Below are positions 11,066 to 22,681 of a stretch of DNA of 64,000 nucleotides, in pieces (the first letter of the stretch is position 1; each line of letters starts with the position of its first letter). The notes under the pieces were generated by a model, which saw nothing but the letters and a program-made list of their open reading frames with translations, searched no databases and had not been told where the DNA came from. Source of the DNA: Coriaria nepalensis (lineage: Eukaryota > Streptophyta > Magnoliopsida > Cucurbitales > Coriariaceae); the NCBI GenBank assembly GCA_027186245.1, contig CP114487.1, positions 8,799,001 through 8,863,000 of the forward strand, in the 5' to 3' direction. Made by a program: the position numbers and the translations under genes.

Positions 11066-14000
11066 ATGGCGCTAAAATTCCCCATCTCCTTTCCTATCTT
11101 TACTCCTCAACTGAATCCGTCCCCGAATCCGAACTCATTCCCTCATCGTCTGCCCGGCGAGGTCCGGTTTTCTCGGTGGAACAACGCCAACGCTGAGAAA
11201 TTCGAGCAGCGGCGAAGGTCTCAGCAAGAAATCGAGGACCAAATCCGCCGCGAACGCCGCTTCGAATCCGCCACTAGAATCGCGGAAATTGACGACTACG
11301 CCGCCGTGGCCTCCACCTTCTCTTCCTCCTCCTCAACTACCAAAAATCAAACTTTCAGGTCCATAGGTACGCCTTCCTCTCCTTCACTCCCTTCAATCCC
11401 TGGCAAAAAATCTAAGTACTCCAAAAACCCTAAACCTGATTCCCACCCTGCCTTCCGTCATGTTTCGAAAACCAAAAGCGTCGCTAACACCGTACCCGTA
11501 GACAGACCAGTGGATCGAGATGCTAATGTGAAAGTAAGCGAAGATGGAGTTTCTTACGTGATTAATGGAGCTCCATTTGAATTCAAGTACAGTTACACTG
11601 AAACTCCAAAGGTAAAACCGATAAAGCTAAGGGAAGCGCCTTACACGCCGTTTGGGCCTACCACGATGCCTCGTCCTTGGACCGGGCGGGCCCCATTGCC
11701 TCCGAGCAAGAAGAAGTTGAAGGAGTTTGATTCGTTTCAGCTTCCACCACATAATAAGAAGGGGGTTAAACCGATTCAGGCTCCAGGTCCGTTCTTGCCT
11801 GGGTCGGGGCCGAAGTATGTGAAGTCTAGGGAGGAGATATTGGGTGAGCCATTGACAGAGGAGGAGATCAAGGTGTTGATTAATGGCTGCTTGAGATCGA
11901 AGAGGCAACTAAATATGGGTATAGCTTTAAAACTCTATAAATTGATTTGCTTTTTTATTTTTGGGAATAATCGAATTTTTTCCAATACAAATGAAAAATG
12001 CAATGGTATTTTACTTACCTTATTTGCTATCCATTTTTTGGTTCCTCTTAAATTGAAGAACCAAAAAAAAAAAAAAAAATCAAGATTTCTGTATTTTAAC
12101 TAGTCTGTAATTGAGCCTCTTTTACATTGTCTCTAGTGAAATCTTTGGTTAGTAGGAAATCAATGGGAAGAAGAGTTTCTGAAGTTTTTTTATGATTCTA
12201 ATTTCTGACTACTCAGTTCGGCTTAGCAGCTTTAGGACTGGATTTTTGAAACTAGATTTCTAGTAAATATTAGATTTGCATTGATCTAACACACTTCTAG
12301 TAAATTCAAACTGTTGTAAAAATACTAAGGGAAACTGGGCCGTGTCTCATATAACATATTTTATAAATTAAATCCAAATGAAATATTATAATTTCATAAA
12401 CACCTAATATGCGGTACTTGGAGTTGTCAAGTGGAGCTTTTTGTTCTTCTGTTAGAAATTCAACATTTTGGATTTCCATGCTCTTAAATATGTAAGAGAA
12501 TTAGCAGCATAAAGCTTATCTTTTTGTGTGCTTGATTGTTTATTTATTTATTTCCTTAGGTAGAGATGGTTTAACACACAACATGTTGGATAACATACAT
12601 GCTCTTTGGAAGCGACGTAGAGTGTGCAAGATTAAATGCAAAGGAGTTTGCACAGTTGACATGGAAAATGTTCGTCAGCAATTAGAGGTTGGAATTTTTT
12701 CTTGCCCGTTTTTTAGAGAAAATGTTTCTAAAAAATATCTCCTTGTTGGTGTTTTAATTCATTTCCCTCTTCCTTATGATTATGATCTCATAGGAAAAAA
12801 CTGGGGGAAAGATCATTTATAGTAGAGGCGGAGTGTTATACCTTTTCCGAGGAAGAAATTACAACTACAAAACCCGGCCCCGCTTTCCTCTCATGTTGTG
12901 GAAACCAATCACCCCTGTATATCCCAGGCTGATTCAGCGAGCCCCAGAGGGCCTAACACTCGAAGAAGCAAGTGAAATGCGTAAGAAGGGAAGAAAACTG
13001 ATACCAGTATGCCGGTTAGGTATGCACCGCTGCTCATAATATGTTATCTTTTAATTCCATGCTTTGAACTTTGAAGTGCAGAGCAAAGAAAGATTTGTTA
13101 TTGGTTAATAATGGGATACAGGGAAAAACGGTGTGTACTGTAATCTAGTGAAAGAGATCAGAGAGGCATTTGGAGTATGTGAACTTGTTCGAATAAATTG
13201 TCAAGGGATGAATGGGAGCGACTTCCGGAAAATTGGTGCTAAATTGAAGGTCCGTTTAATTAAAAAAAAAAAAAATCATGCTTGGTTAGAAGTTAAAGGT
13301 TAAATTTTTTTTGGGGGGGGGGGGGGGGGCAGCGTTAAACTTCTCTTTAATGGGCACAATTTTCATGTATCTTATTTTAACTGGCAGGATCTAGTTCCAT
13401 GTGTTCTAATCTCTTTTGAAAGTGAGCACATCCTAATGTGGAGAGGACCTGATTGGAAGCCCCCTGCATATAAGGGACTAGAAGAAGATGATCAAGAGGG
13501 AGAGACAACATCTGTTCCAACAATTGCTGTTGAAGATTCTGTGCCTCCGGAATCCGTTGTACCAATGGGAGGAATAAACGAGGAGATTAACATAGCTACT
13601 AATAGAAGCGATGATGATGATGAGTATGCAACTAGGAGGGTAATATCAGAAAGTGAGACTGTTTCGGATGGTGAGAGAAGCGATTCTGAGGAAGAAACAA
13701 CTGAAATGGTGGGACCCAATTCAGTTACGGAAATGCTACAAGACGATATTACCCCAGAAGAGTCGCAAGTTCTCAGTCAGAGATCTGACGAAAGTGCAGC
13801 CTCTACCGAGAGGGTTCTGTTACTACTAAAGCAAGCTGTTGAGAATGGCAGTGCATTAATTTTAGACGATTCAAGCTTAGATGCTGATGTCATATATCGA
13901 AGGTCCGTTGATTTTTCCCGCTCGGCTCCACTCGGTCCTGTTTATCATCACCGGCCTAGGAAGGTAGCAGTTAAAAAGCTCGAGAAGGAAGAAGCAAGTG

Positions 14001-14164
14001 AGGACTTGGAAGGGAAGGTAACAACACTTTCAGTAAAGAAGGAAAGCGAGAAGAATTTGGGTCCTCCTGTTACTAAAAGGAAGACAGATTTCAGCGCACA
14101 TAATCTCAATATAGCACCTCAAGGAAGCCTAGGAATAGATGAACTTGCAAAACTATTAGCATGA
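11066..14164 (+). CDS. CAF1: CRS2-associated factor 1, chloroplast group II intron splicing factor
   Basis: Five exons (11066-11918, 12560-12687, 12794-13019, 13122-13249, 13388-14164) join in phase to 703 residues, close to the roughly 700 of Arabidopsis CAF1 (CAF2 is shorter). The Ser/Pro-rich N-terminus looks like a plastid transit peptide. Two CRM RNA-binding domains follow: one at about residues 257-355 ([20 protein letters not shown] ... [10 protein letters not shown]) and one at about 378-465 ([19 protein letters not shown] ... [10 protein letters not shown]). An acidic linker leads to a C-terminus ending [10 protein letters not shown], which in this family helps contact CRS2. CAF1 with the peptidyl-tRNA-hydrolase-like CRS2 promotes splicing of plastid group II introns (family knowledge). 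Intron 4 holds a 17-G run. Retention of intron 1 would give a truncated protein. Confidence 0.94.
13313..13329 (+). repeat. G17 homopolymer in CAF1 intron 4
   Basis: Seventeen consecutive G directly after a T run and about 58 bases before the intron's AG. In the transcript it could fold as a G-quadruplex and replaces the usual polypyrimidine context near the acceptor. Its length is also liable to sequencing error. Confidence 0.9.
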
Positions 14165-14365
14165 TCAATCCAAGCAAGCTTTTTCTTGTATGAAATTATT
14201 TTGAGTAAAATTTGGTGATCAGAGTTGAAGTATTGACTTGTCCTAATACACAGATTGTGTGAGACCAGGTATAAAAGCGAAAAATGTAGATTGATTGCAT
14301 AGAAAACATGTTTAATAGAAGGAAACCCGAATAGAGCGGGTTTTCCACTTGAGAATAATTTGATT

Positions 14366-16393
14366 TTAAACAACTGATACTGGCTTCTTGTTCAGTGCAT
14401 CATGCCCCTCATCTTTCACTACATGTTTCCATAGCCAGTGATTCTGCCATAGAAGAAACACTTCTTCTATCGGTACCTGCTTTGTTTCAGGCAAGAGGAG
14501 GAAGATGAAGCAGCTCATAATCACGATCAATCCGGCAAACAGTAAGAAGATCCCATACTTGAGATGACACAACGATGCAAGAAAACACTGGGCAATCAAA
14601 GCTGTGAACAGAAGGTTTACACAAACCACCACACTCTGGCCCGCCGATCTAGTCTCTAATGGAAAAAGCTCGCTCGGTACCAACCACCCTAGTGGGGCCC
14701 ATGACCTACCGTAAGCCAACACGAACAGGCAAATCACTATCACAAGGAATATCCCAATCCCTTTCGGAAGAGGCTTCCCTTCTCCGAACTTCAATGCCAA
14801 TGTCACAGCAACCGCTATCTGTTAATAAAAACCCATCACGGTAAGTTTTTTAAATAACATTGTCAAGTTAAATTAAGAGAATTGAAAAAATATATATTTA
14901 CCAAGCATAGTATCATTTCACATCCGGTCCGAGGAAGAAAGCTCTACGCCCGAACTTATCAACCAGTCCCATTGAGATAAAAGCACCAAGAACAAGGGCC
15001 CTGCTAGTGATAACGGACGAATATAAAGAAGCTCCGGATCCAAACCCTAGGCTTTGGAAAATAACGGGTGCATAGAAGAGAATTGAGTTCATTCCGGTAA
15101 GTTGTTGAAAAGCCGGGATTCCTAAGGCACCAATAACCAACTGGGGCTGGTTTTTCCGTTCAAAAAGATTCTTAAACGGATGCTTTATTGCTTGAGCTGC
15201 ATTGCTCGCATCAACCAAATCGGCAAATTCTGCATCCACATTTTTAGTCCCTCTAACTTTCTCAAGCACTTCTCTCCCTTCCTCTAACCTCCCTTGCTCG
15301 ACTAAACTGTTAGGAGTTTCCGGAAGGAACAATCCCCCGATAAACATCAAAGTGGCCGGAACAGTTGCTAAACCAAGGGATAATCTCCACCCCCCAATGA
15401 TGGATTTTTTCTGTCCCGTAATTAATTAAATTGGCGATTAAAATTCCTAAGCAGGTAGTTAGTTGAAACAGTTGGTTAACCGCTCCTCGGATTTTGGCAG
15501 GAGCCATTTCTGAGAGGTAAAGTGGTACCGCTTGGTTTCCGAAACCGATTCTGACTCCGAGCAGTATCCAGCCGATGATTAGCATTCCGATGTTTACGGC
15601 AGCTGCATTTAGGACAGCTCCTAGGAAGAAGGAGATTGATCCGACAATGATGCTTACTCTTCGGCCTTTGTTTCGGGTTACATGGGAAGCAGCAAAGGTG
15701 GAGACGAGGCCGGCAAAGTAGAGAGATGAGGTGAAGAGGGTGAGGATTTGATTGTCATATTTGCAGTAGTCTGTTTCTTTGAGGTGTTCTTGCTTTCTTC
15801 TGTACACTTTTGGGAAGAATTCCTTGAGGAAATCATCCATGGATGTCACTCCGCCTGGGAAAAAAAAAAAAAAAGTTCACATAAGAAGTTCTATAAATCC
15901 CATCTTTTGATCTGAATTTTGAAACAGAGAACGAAAATCTTTTCTCTTTTCTTTCTAAATGCCCCCATGTAACACTCTTTTAGATCTCTCGTTAAAATTC
16001 ATCCCTTTTTTTCTTAACGAACCGAAGTCACTAACATCCTGTCCGTATGTCAAAAAGCATGCCATTAACATTTTCCTCACAACTATGGGGGGAAAAAGAT
16101 CTTTACGTTTTTCATACCCAGGTCATGTTTATTTTCATGAAACTCATAAATTTGGAGGAAAAAACATGAAAAAATAATTTTAAAAAAAATTAAGAATACC
16201 CAGATGAAAAAATAAATAAAAATAAAAAAGGGAGAGAGAGAACAAAAAACAGACCAGAAACTCCAAGATCATATCCAAAGAGGGAGTCACCAAGAGCAGC
16301 TACAGTACAAGCAATAATGAAATACGAAGTAATTCTGTACTCATAGAGATGAGCCCTTTTTAGTGTCCCTGCATCGGTAAATCCTCCTGCCAT
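14366..16393 (-). pseudogene. STP14: STP14-like H+/sugar symporter with two frameshifts
   Basis: Exons on the minus strand are 16393-16255, 15854-14902 and 14818-14366. Most of a 12-helix MFS monosaccharide transporter is visible: LFGYDLGVSGGVTSMDDFL, GRR loops, PETPNSLVEQGR, QQLTGMNSILFYAP, PETKQVPIEEV; total about 514 codons. The frame is broken twice in exon 2. A six-G run (15390-15395 on +) is one base too long, and one base is missing near 14921-14931, where the open frame hits TGA just after the GRRAFFLG block. The two changes cancel, so exon 3 is again in phase. Conserved residues also differ: the GRxxxG arginine is Trp (IIGWILLG), followed by GVRIG where Gly is usual. This suggests decay; assembly error could explain the indels but not the substitutions. 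STP14 assignment rests on remembered similarity. Confidence 0.82.
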
Positions 16394-17077
16394 TTTCTTT
16401 CCTCTCAGGCTTCAATCTTTCTCTCTATCTCTCTCTCTTTCTCTCCAAGTATTGTCAGTATGATTCACAGAGAAGCAGTGTGGAACTATGTTTTTAAGCG
16501 GCCATAGTAAACCGATGACTTACGACTAGAAGGAAAGGAGGAAGAAAGAACTGTAGAATTCAATTCGTATACATTTAAAAACTCTACACAACATAACAAA
16601 ACCCATTATCTATTTTATTTTTCTATTTTAGGTTCTAATTACAATATTGTGGTTTATAATAATCTAATTATTACAAATTTCAACGAATAAAAAATAAAAA
16701 AATTATATATATATATATATATATACATATAAAAATATTTTATCAGTTTTGTTTGTGAAACATAATTAGAAAATTGTGGTTTGTAATCTGTCTAATTAAA
16801 AAGAGGGAAAGCCTTTCTTCTCTTCTTCCTCTTTTACTCTCTCTCGCTCTCTCACTCTCTTGCGATTTGTTTTCGAGTCGAGAAACCAACCTCCTGCTTT
16901 ATAAAGAAGGAAGATGAAGATGAGAATTTCAATCCATAAGAGTTGTGCCTGAAAAGGTTGTGTGATGAATACAAAGTCTTCCCTCTATTTTTTTCTCTCT
17001 ACGATAATAGGGTGGATGGTCCGTATGTCTATCTAGTGAACCTCTCTAATTAGTTGGCAGTATAACGAAGGGTGGGT
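16394..17077. other. 5' flank of the transporter; AT-rich DNA with (AT)n
   Basis: Starts with a CT-rich segment (16400-16450) that is the probable leader of the minus-strand transporter. An (AT)n run lies at about 16703-16724 and another CT-rich patch at 16808-16862. No gene was found. Confidence 0.45.
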
Positions 17078-17700
17078 ATGGAGGAAATATCAAAACTGTG
17101 TGAGTCTCTATAATTACTTGATGAGAACATCCCTGTGGCGAAGGTTGAGAGGAGAGTTGTGCGCGAGAGTTAGAAGAAAATTGCAGGTTCGTTGGTAGGG
17201 AAAGTGTTATCAACCCGGGCCATTGACCGGGAAGCTTTTGGAGGGTGGATGCCAAAGCTCTGGCGCATGGTAGAGAGAGTCGAGATTGAGCCAATAGGGA
17301 GAAACATCTTTTCAATTTGTTTCAAATCTGAATAGGAAAAGAGGTTAGTATTACGGTGCTTGTTAGGTATGAGCGCCTACCAGATTTAAGCTATAATTGT
17401 GGCATTATAGGACACCCCCTACGCGAATGCCCAAGCAGAGTGATAGAGGGGGGTTTTAGCCCTCTCCTTTATGGAGCTTGGATCAAAGCGGAGTCGAATC
17501 TCCAAAGGGACGGAGGAGGAAAGAAAAGAGAGGATTATTTCTCGGAAGGGAAGGAAAAACCTTACGTCGGACGCCCAGTGAGAGGGCGGGTGGTCGGATC
17601 AATTCTCCGACGACACATTCAATTCAGAGGGAGGATAGCCCAGGGTATGAGTAGGCAATTAGGGAGAACGGAAAGGAAATTTGTTGAAAAATGAAAGAAT
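17078..17700 (+). mobile_element. Decayed LINE ORF1 (DUF4283 / zf-CCHC_4 type) fragment
   Basis: The plus strand reads MEEISKLCESL, then after in-frame stops LVGKVLSTRAIDREAFGGWM, KLWR and VERVEIE. This is the typical start of the plant LINE ORF1 / DUF4283 module. At 17365-17440 comes LVRYERLPDLSYNCGIIGHP followed by REC, the CCHC zinc knuckle that ends this module. The first knuckle Cys is Ser, and several stops or frame changes break the frame. A basic tail runs to about 17690. No endonuclease or reverse transcriptase follows, so this is a truncated copy. Confidence 0.72.
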
Positions 17701-18554
17701 ATGGAGGAAGTTAAGGAGGATTTAATGTCGATATCTATTTTTAATCTATGCTGAAGGTCTTTCCTCCTTGATCTGGAATAAAGAGGCAAAGAGAGAGAAC
17801 TGGGTTGGATCAAGTTGAGTCGGTGGAGCCTGACAGTCTACTGTTTAATAGATTATCCATGATTTCATACACGTAACGATTACGTACATAAATTTCATTT
17901 TCTAGTTTTTAACCCCAAATCTTCATCATAATAAGAATATAACCCCAATTTAACACATTATTTGCTGTTCTTGCCTCTTCATTATTGTGATGTCACATCA
18001 TCACAACAACCATTACTCATCTAATATTTAAAAATTACATCATCATTAAAATAAAAAAAAATGTCAAACTGGACCGTCGAGGACAAAAATGAAAATGCTT
18101 TAAAAACAAGAGCAGAAGTTTGACTGACTTGAAGTTGAAGGGATAAAACCTTATCCTCCCAAGTTGTCTTTCATTTTGTCGGATTGTGATAAGATTTAAC
18201 ATCTTCATAATATTTAGTAATCTGAACTCGGTTACTACTTTACTAGATTGCAACATCAGTAACAAAATTTATACGACATTTCAATTTTTAAAATTAAAAA
18301 ATAAAAATATTAGTATAAAAGACTTTTATGCTCTTAAATTTGTATATAAAAAAATAAGTTATAAGTAAACTTTCTTACCTTTTTTTTTTTTAACGAACTC
18401 TTAAAATTGAGAATCTAAATTTAATTTATGAAATTAAAAAAAATTTAGATATAATTTAATAAATTTGAGAAATCTAAATATAATTTAATAAATTAAGCCA
18501 AGAGCAAATAATTGTGTAGTCGTGTTGTTTGAATGTATTGGGCGATTTTGTGTG

Positions 18555-20082
18555 TTTGTCGTTTATAGCCTACTAAGGTTGTTTTGAGTTCTAATTAGAT
18601 CCTATATTATGTTTTATAGGATTTAGTCTCATTAGTTATCTTCAATTTTGACTCTGGCAATTCTGGCAGGAGATTGAAATCTATGTTATATGATCAAGAT
18701 GTTGAGTTTTTGGATGATCAGCGAGCTGTTTACCAGGGTCGGGGTCCTATCATTTTGGTCCCTGACCTACAACTGTTTAATGTTCCCCTATAGTTCCATA
18801 TCCCCTACTTTTATCGTTGATAGCTTACTAAGGTTGTTTTGAGTTCTAATTAGATTATATATTATGTTTTATAGGATTTGGTCTCACTAGTTATCTTCAA
18901 TCTTGACTCTGGCAATTCTAGCAGGAGATTGAAATTTATGCCATATGATCAAGATGTTGAGTTTTTGGATGATCAACGAGCGGTTTACCAGGGTCGGGGT
19001 CCTATCATTTTGGTCCTTGACCTACAACTGCTTCATGTTTCCCTATAGTTCCATATCCCCTACTTTTGTTGTTGATAGCTTACTAAGGTTGTTTTGAGTT
19101 CTGATTAGATCCTATATTATGTTTTATAGGATTTGGTCTCACTAGTTATCTTTAATCTTGACTCTGGCAACTCTGGTAGGAGATTGAAATTTATGCCATA
19201 TGATCAAGATGTTGAGTTTTTGGATGATCAGCGAGCCGTTTACCAGGGTCGGGGTCCTATCATTTTGGTCCCTGACCTACAACTGCTTCATGTTTCTCTA
19301 TAGTTCCATATCCCCTACTTTTGTCGTTGATAGCTTACTAAGGTTGTTTTGAGTTCTAATTAGATCCTATATTATGTTTTATAGGATTTGGTCTCACTAG
19401 TTATCTTTAATCTTGACTCTGGCAACTCTGGTAGGAGATTGAAATTTATGCCATATGATCAAGATGTTGAGTTTTTGGATGATCAGCGAGCCGTTTACCA
19501 GGGTCGGGGTCCTATCATTTTGGTCCCTGACCTACAACTGATTCATGTTTCTCTATAGTTCCATATCCCCTACTTTTGTCATTGATAGCTTACTAAGGTT
19601 GTTTTGAGTTCTAATTAGATCCTATATTATGTTTTATAGGATTTGGTCTCACTAGTTATCTTTAATCTTGACTCTGGCAACTCTGGTAGGAGATTGAAAT
19701 TTATGCCATATGATCAAGATGTTGAGTTTTTGGATGATCAGCGAGCCGTTTACCAGGGTCGGGGTCCTATCATTTTGGTCCCTGACCTACAATTGCTTCA
19801 TGTTTCTCTATAGTTCCATATCCCCTACTTTTGTCGTTGATAGCCTACTAAGATTGTTTTGAGTTCTAATTAGATCCTATATTATGTTTTATAGGATTTG
19901 GTCTCACTAGTTATCTTCAATTTTGACTCTGGCAGGAGATTGGAATTTATGCCATATAATCAAGATGTTGAGTTTTTGGATGATCAGCGAGCGGTTTACC
20001 AAGGTCGGGGTCCTATCATTTTGGTCCCTGACCTACAACTGCTTCATGTTTCCCTACAGTTCCATATCCCATACTTTTGTTG
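18555..20082 (+). repeat. Tandem array, six copies of a 255-bp unit
   Basis: The word TACTAAGGTTGTTTTGAG (or a close variant) recurs at 18571, 18826, 19081, 19336, 19591 and 19846, an exact 255-bp spacing. Copies 3-5 are nearly identical; copies 1 and 6 differ more, as expected if the array grew from the middle. The last copy lacks 9 bp (between GACTCTGGC and AGGAGATTG). Each unit carries an open segment reading DQDVEFLDDQRAVYQGRG then PIILVPDLQL. A TAG near the end of the frame closes all copies but the last, which has CAG instead. I do not recognise the encoded sequence. Confidence 0.95.
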
Positions 20083-21024
20083 GAAATTATGTCCTTGACT
20101 GGACTTTTAGTGGCCAGTGAGGACATCAATGTTTTGTTTATCAACCCGACGATGCTCAAGTTCTAGGGAGGGAGTGGCAATTTGGTTTACTCCAAACTTT
20201 AGACATGTGAGTCCACCTTCAAGTTTGGAGCCGATAAATTTATTTGGAATATGCTGCTCTCACTAGGGCCATGGCCTAAGGCCGGAGGCTCTCACCTACT
20301 CCACAGTTGCTGGTGTACGTATACCGGTGCCTTCATAGACGGTTGAAGGCTAGTGCCTTTTCGCCCAGGCTGGTAGATCCTATGGGTTGTGCAACTTTGG
20401 ATCCATTCTTATTTCCCGGCGCTCAAACCCACTAGACATTTTGTCAAGAAGGATCCCCTCACTTATGACATGATAATATTATGAATCTACATTGTACGTT
20501 TTGGAAGTAAGTTATGGATTTGTCCCAAAATACAAATAGAGCAAAGGTTACGAATTAGAGTTTCACTTCTTTTCTGCTCATGTTTTTTTCAATAGTTCGG
20601 TTCCCAAATTATCAGTATATGACTGTATCAATAGATATAATCTTATCGAGTCGGATACTTATTTGAAAAAATTTGTGCTCCTATTGAGTATCCAACAAAA
20701 ATAAAATACATATAATAAATTAGATTAAATATTAATTAGATATGATACTTAATATATTTATATATATATATATAAAGGTTATGATAAATGATAGATGATA
20801 TTTGTCATATTCCAATACCATTATAAAAGATATGACACATAATAAATATGTATAAAAAAAAACATAAATTTTAATAAATACTATTTCTATCACTCTCTTA
20901 ATCAGGTGTTTTTACTGCTAATCTTTTACGATATTGGAATTTTCAAACCTTATTAATTGCTCTAGAATTGGTAATCTTAATAAAATAATTGCTCCTAAAT
21001 TGGTAATACCGTAATTAATTCTTA

Positions 21025-21030
<6 letters not shown>
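20083..21030. other. Segment adjoining the array, possibly a decayed coding relic
   Basis: At 20083-20480 the DNA is more GC-rich than the flanks and continues the open frame of the last repeat copy for about ten codons before stops appear. Fragments such as LKASAFSPRLVDPMGCATLD can be read, but I recognise no family. From 20480 on it is plain AT-rich intergenic DNA. Confidence 0.35.

Positions 21031-21066
<36 letters not shown>
21031..21066. repeat. (AAT)n microsatellite
   Basis: About a dozen AAT repeats followed by A/G-rich (AAAAAG)n sequence. Confidence 0.9.
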
Positions 21067-21067
<1 letters not shown>

Positions 21068-21436
21068 TTTAAAAAGAAAAAGAAAAAGAAAAAGAAAACT
21101 GTAGCCGAAGACACGACGTCACCTTACAAAATATAGAAAATCAAACCCTCCATTATTTTACTTATTTTATTTTCTAACTGCCAGGCCATAATTTGTTAGC
21201 ACTGTTTTGGTCATTCAAATTTGTGATAATTGGGTTGGGATGGGGATAATATTGTAATTTTATGCAGGGAATAAAAAGTCAATGACAAGACAATGAAAAA
21301 TATTTTGATCACAATCAAAATGGGAAAGAAATAAGAGTAACAAAAATTAAAAAATTAAAAATAAAAAATAAAAAATAAAAGGAAAAAGAAAAAGCGAAAA
21401 TAAAGCAAATGAGGACCAGTGCAAAGCAAATGGAAG

Positions 21437-21438
<2 letters not shown>

Positions 21439-21467
<29 letters not shown>

Positions 21468-21543
21468 TGTATGTATGTATGTATGTATGCATAAATAAAT
21501 AAATAAACAAATAAATAAATAAATAAATAAATAAATAAACAAA

Positions 21544-21586
<43 letters not shown>

Positions 21587-21589
21587 ATA
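21439..21589. repeat. Compound tetranucleotide microsatellite (ATGT)n-(AAAT)n
   Basis: About 12 ATGT repeats are followed by about 25 AAAT repeats with two AAAC interruptions. The run opens long repetitive frames (Ile-Tyr-Leu-Phe or Tyr-Ile-His-Thr periods on the minus strand) that are not genes. It lies about 1.1 kb before the NINJA start codon. Confidence 0.95.
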
Positions 21590-21699
21590 GAGATAGTACA
21601 GGCCGATGAGAATGAAAATTACACGACAATCACATGCTCAGAAGGAAAAAAAACAGAGTAAATAAATTAAGGAGGTGATTTTTAACATTTCTCATTCTA

Positions 21700-22681
21700 C
21701 TCTATAGCAAGTAATTTGTCCCTAATCCCCTTTTGCTCTCTGTTAGATAGCTTGGCAACTTAGGGTTTCCTCCTAGCAGGTCTCTCTCTCTCTGCAACTG
21801 TTTCATATTTACTTATTTGGTTCCTTTTTCTGGCGATTTTGGGACTTCTTTGTTGCTTGGAGGATTTAAAAGTATAAGATTTGATTTTTGTTTTGTCTTT
21901 TTTGGTCACTGTTTTGGATCTTTTTTGTTTGAGTTAGAAGGGTTTTTTTTCTCTCTTTAGATCCAGTTCAATTTAAGTTTATCTTTGCTATTTACAGGTT
22001 TTCCCCAATCAAATATCTGAAGTTTAGTTTCTGGTTTTTTTTTCCCAATTATATTTAAGTTAGATATTGGATTGCTTGCATGCTTTGATGGTGGGCAGAT
22101 CTCTTCTTGTTTGTTTCCTGGGAAAAATGCTTAGAATTTATTGTGTGATCGATAAAATTTTTGGGTGTTTTTTTTCTTGACTTTCTTGAGTTTTTGATTC
22201 TAGCAAGTAGATATATTAGGTTAGCTTAAGTAATAACAACCATGGACTTGATTCGATTGGATCTTTTGAAACTGTTTCTAAAATATCAAAATTGTAGGTC
22301 TACAAATTTTGGTTTTGATTCTTAGATTTATATGTATCTAAAAAATAGCATGAAAGTGATTGGAAATTTGTATTGGTTCTAGCTTCTATTTTTAAAAGTC
22401 AATTATATATTTGGTAAAAAGGAACCTTATTTTCTCCAAACTTGAGCGATCAATTTCAGTTAAGGTAATGGCGATGCACATAAATATAGGTTAGGAGATT
22501 TTGATTTTATCTGTGTTACTGTTGATTTACTTGAAAACAAGTTATTTCCATTGTTTCGTGTAGCAGTACTGCTGTATGGGAGAGAAGTTTCTTCTTTCTT
22601 TTTTTCTTTAAATGATGCCTATCATCTTGTAGGCAACTCTGTGAGTAAACCTCTTTTTCTGCTGAGAAGTGGATTAAAAAA
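21700..22681 (+). other. Probable NINJA promoter and spliced 5' leader
   Basis: A CT-rich patch at 21780-21800 is followed by T-rich, intron-like DNA up to an acceptor-like TTGTAG just before 22634. NINJA-type genes often have an intron in the leader. No coding sequence was found here. Confidence 0.4.

Noticed and set aside
11919..12103. Extension of the first CAF1 frame past 11918
   Set aside because: It runs into AT-rich intron and lacks family similarity; splicing at 11918 restores the CRM domain.
18555..20082. A CRISPR array or centromeric satellite
   Set aside because: The units are contiguous without spacers, so not CRISPR; a six-copy array is too short to be called a centromeric satellite.
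21315..21629. Long minus-strand frame with a repeating Leu-Phe-Ile-Tyr period
   Set aside because: It is a translation of the compound tetranucleotide microsatellite.
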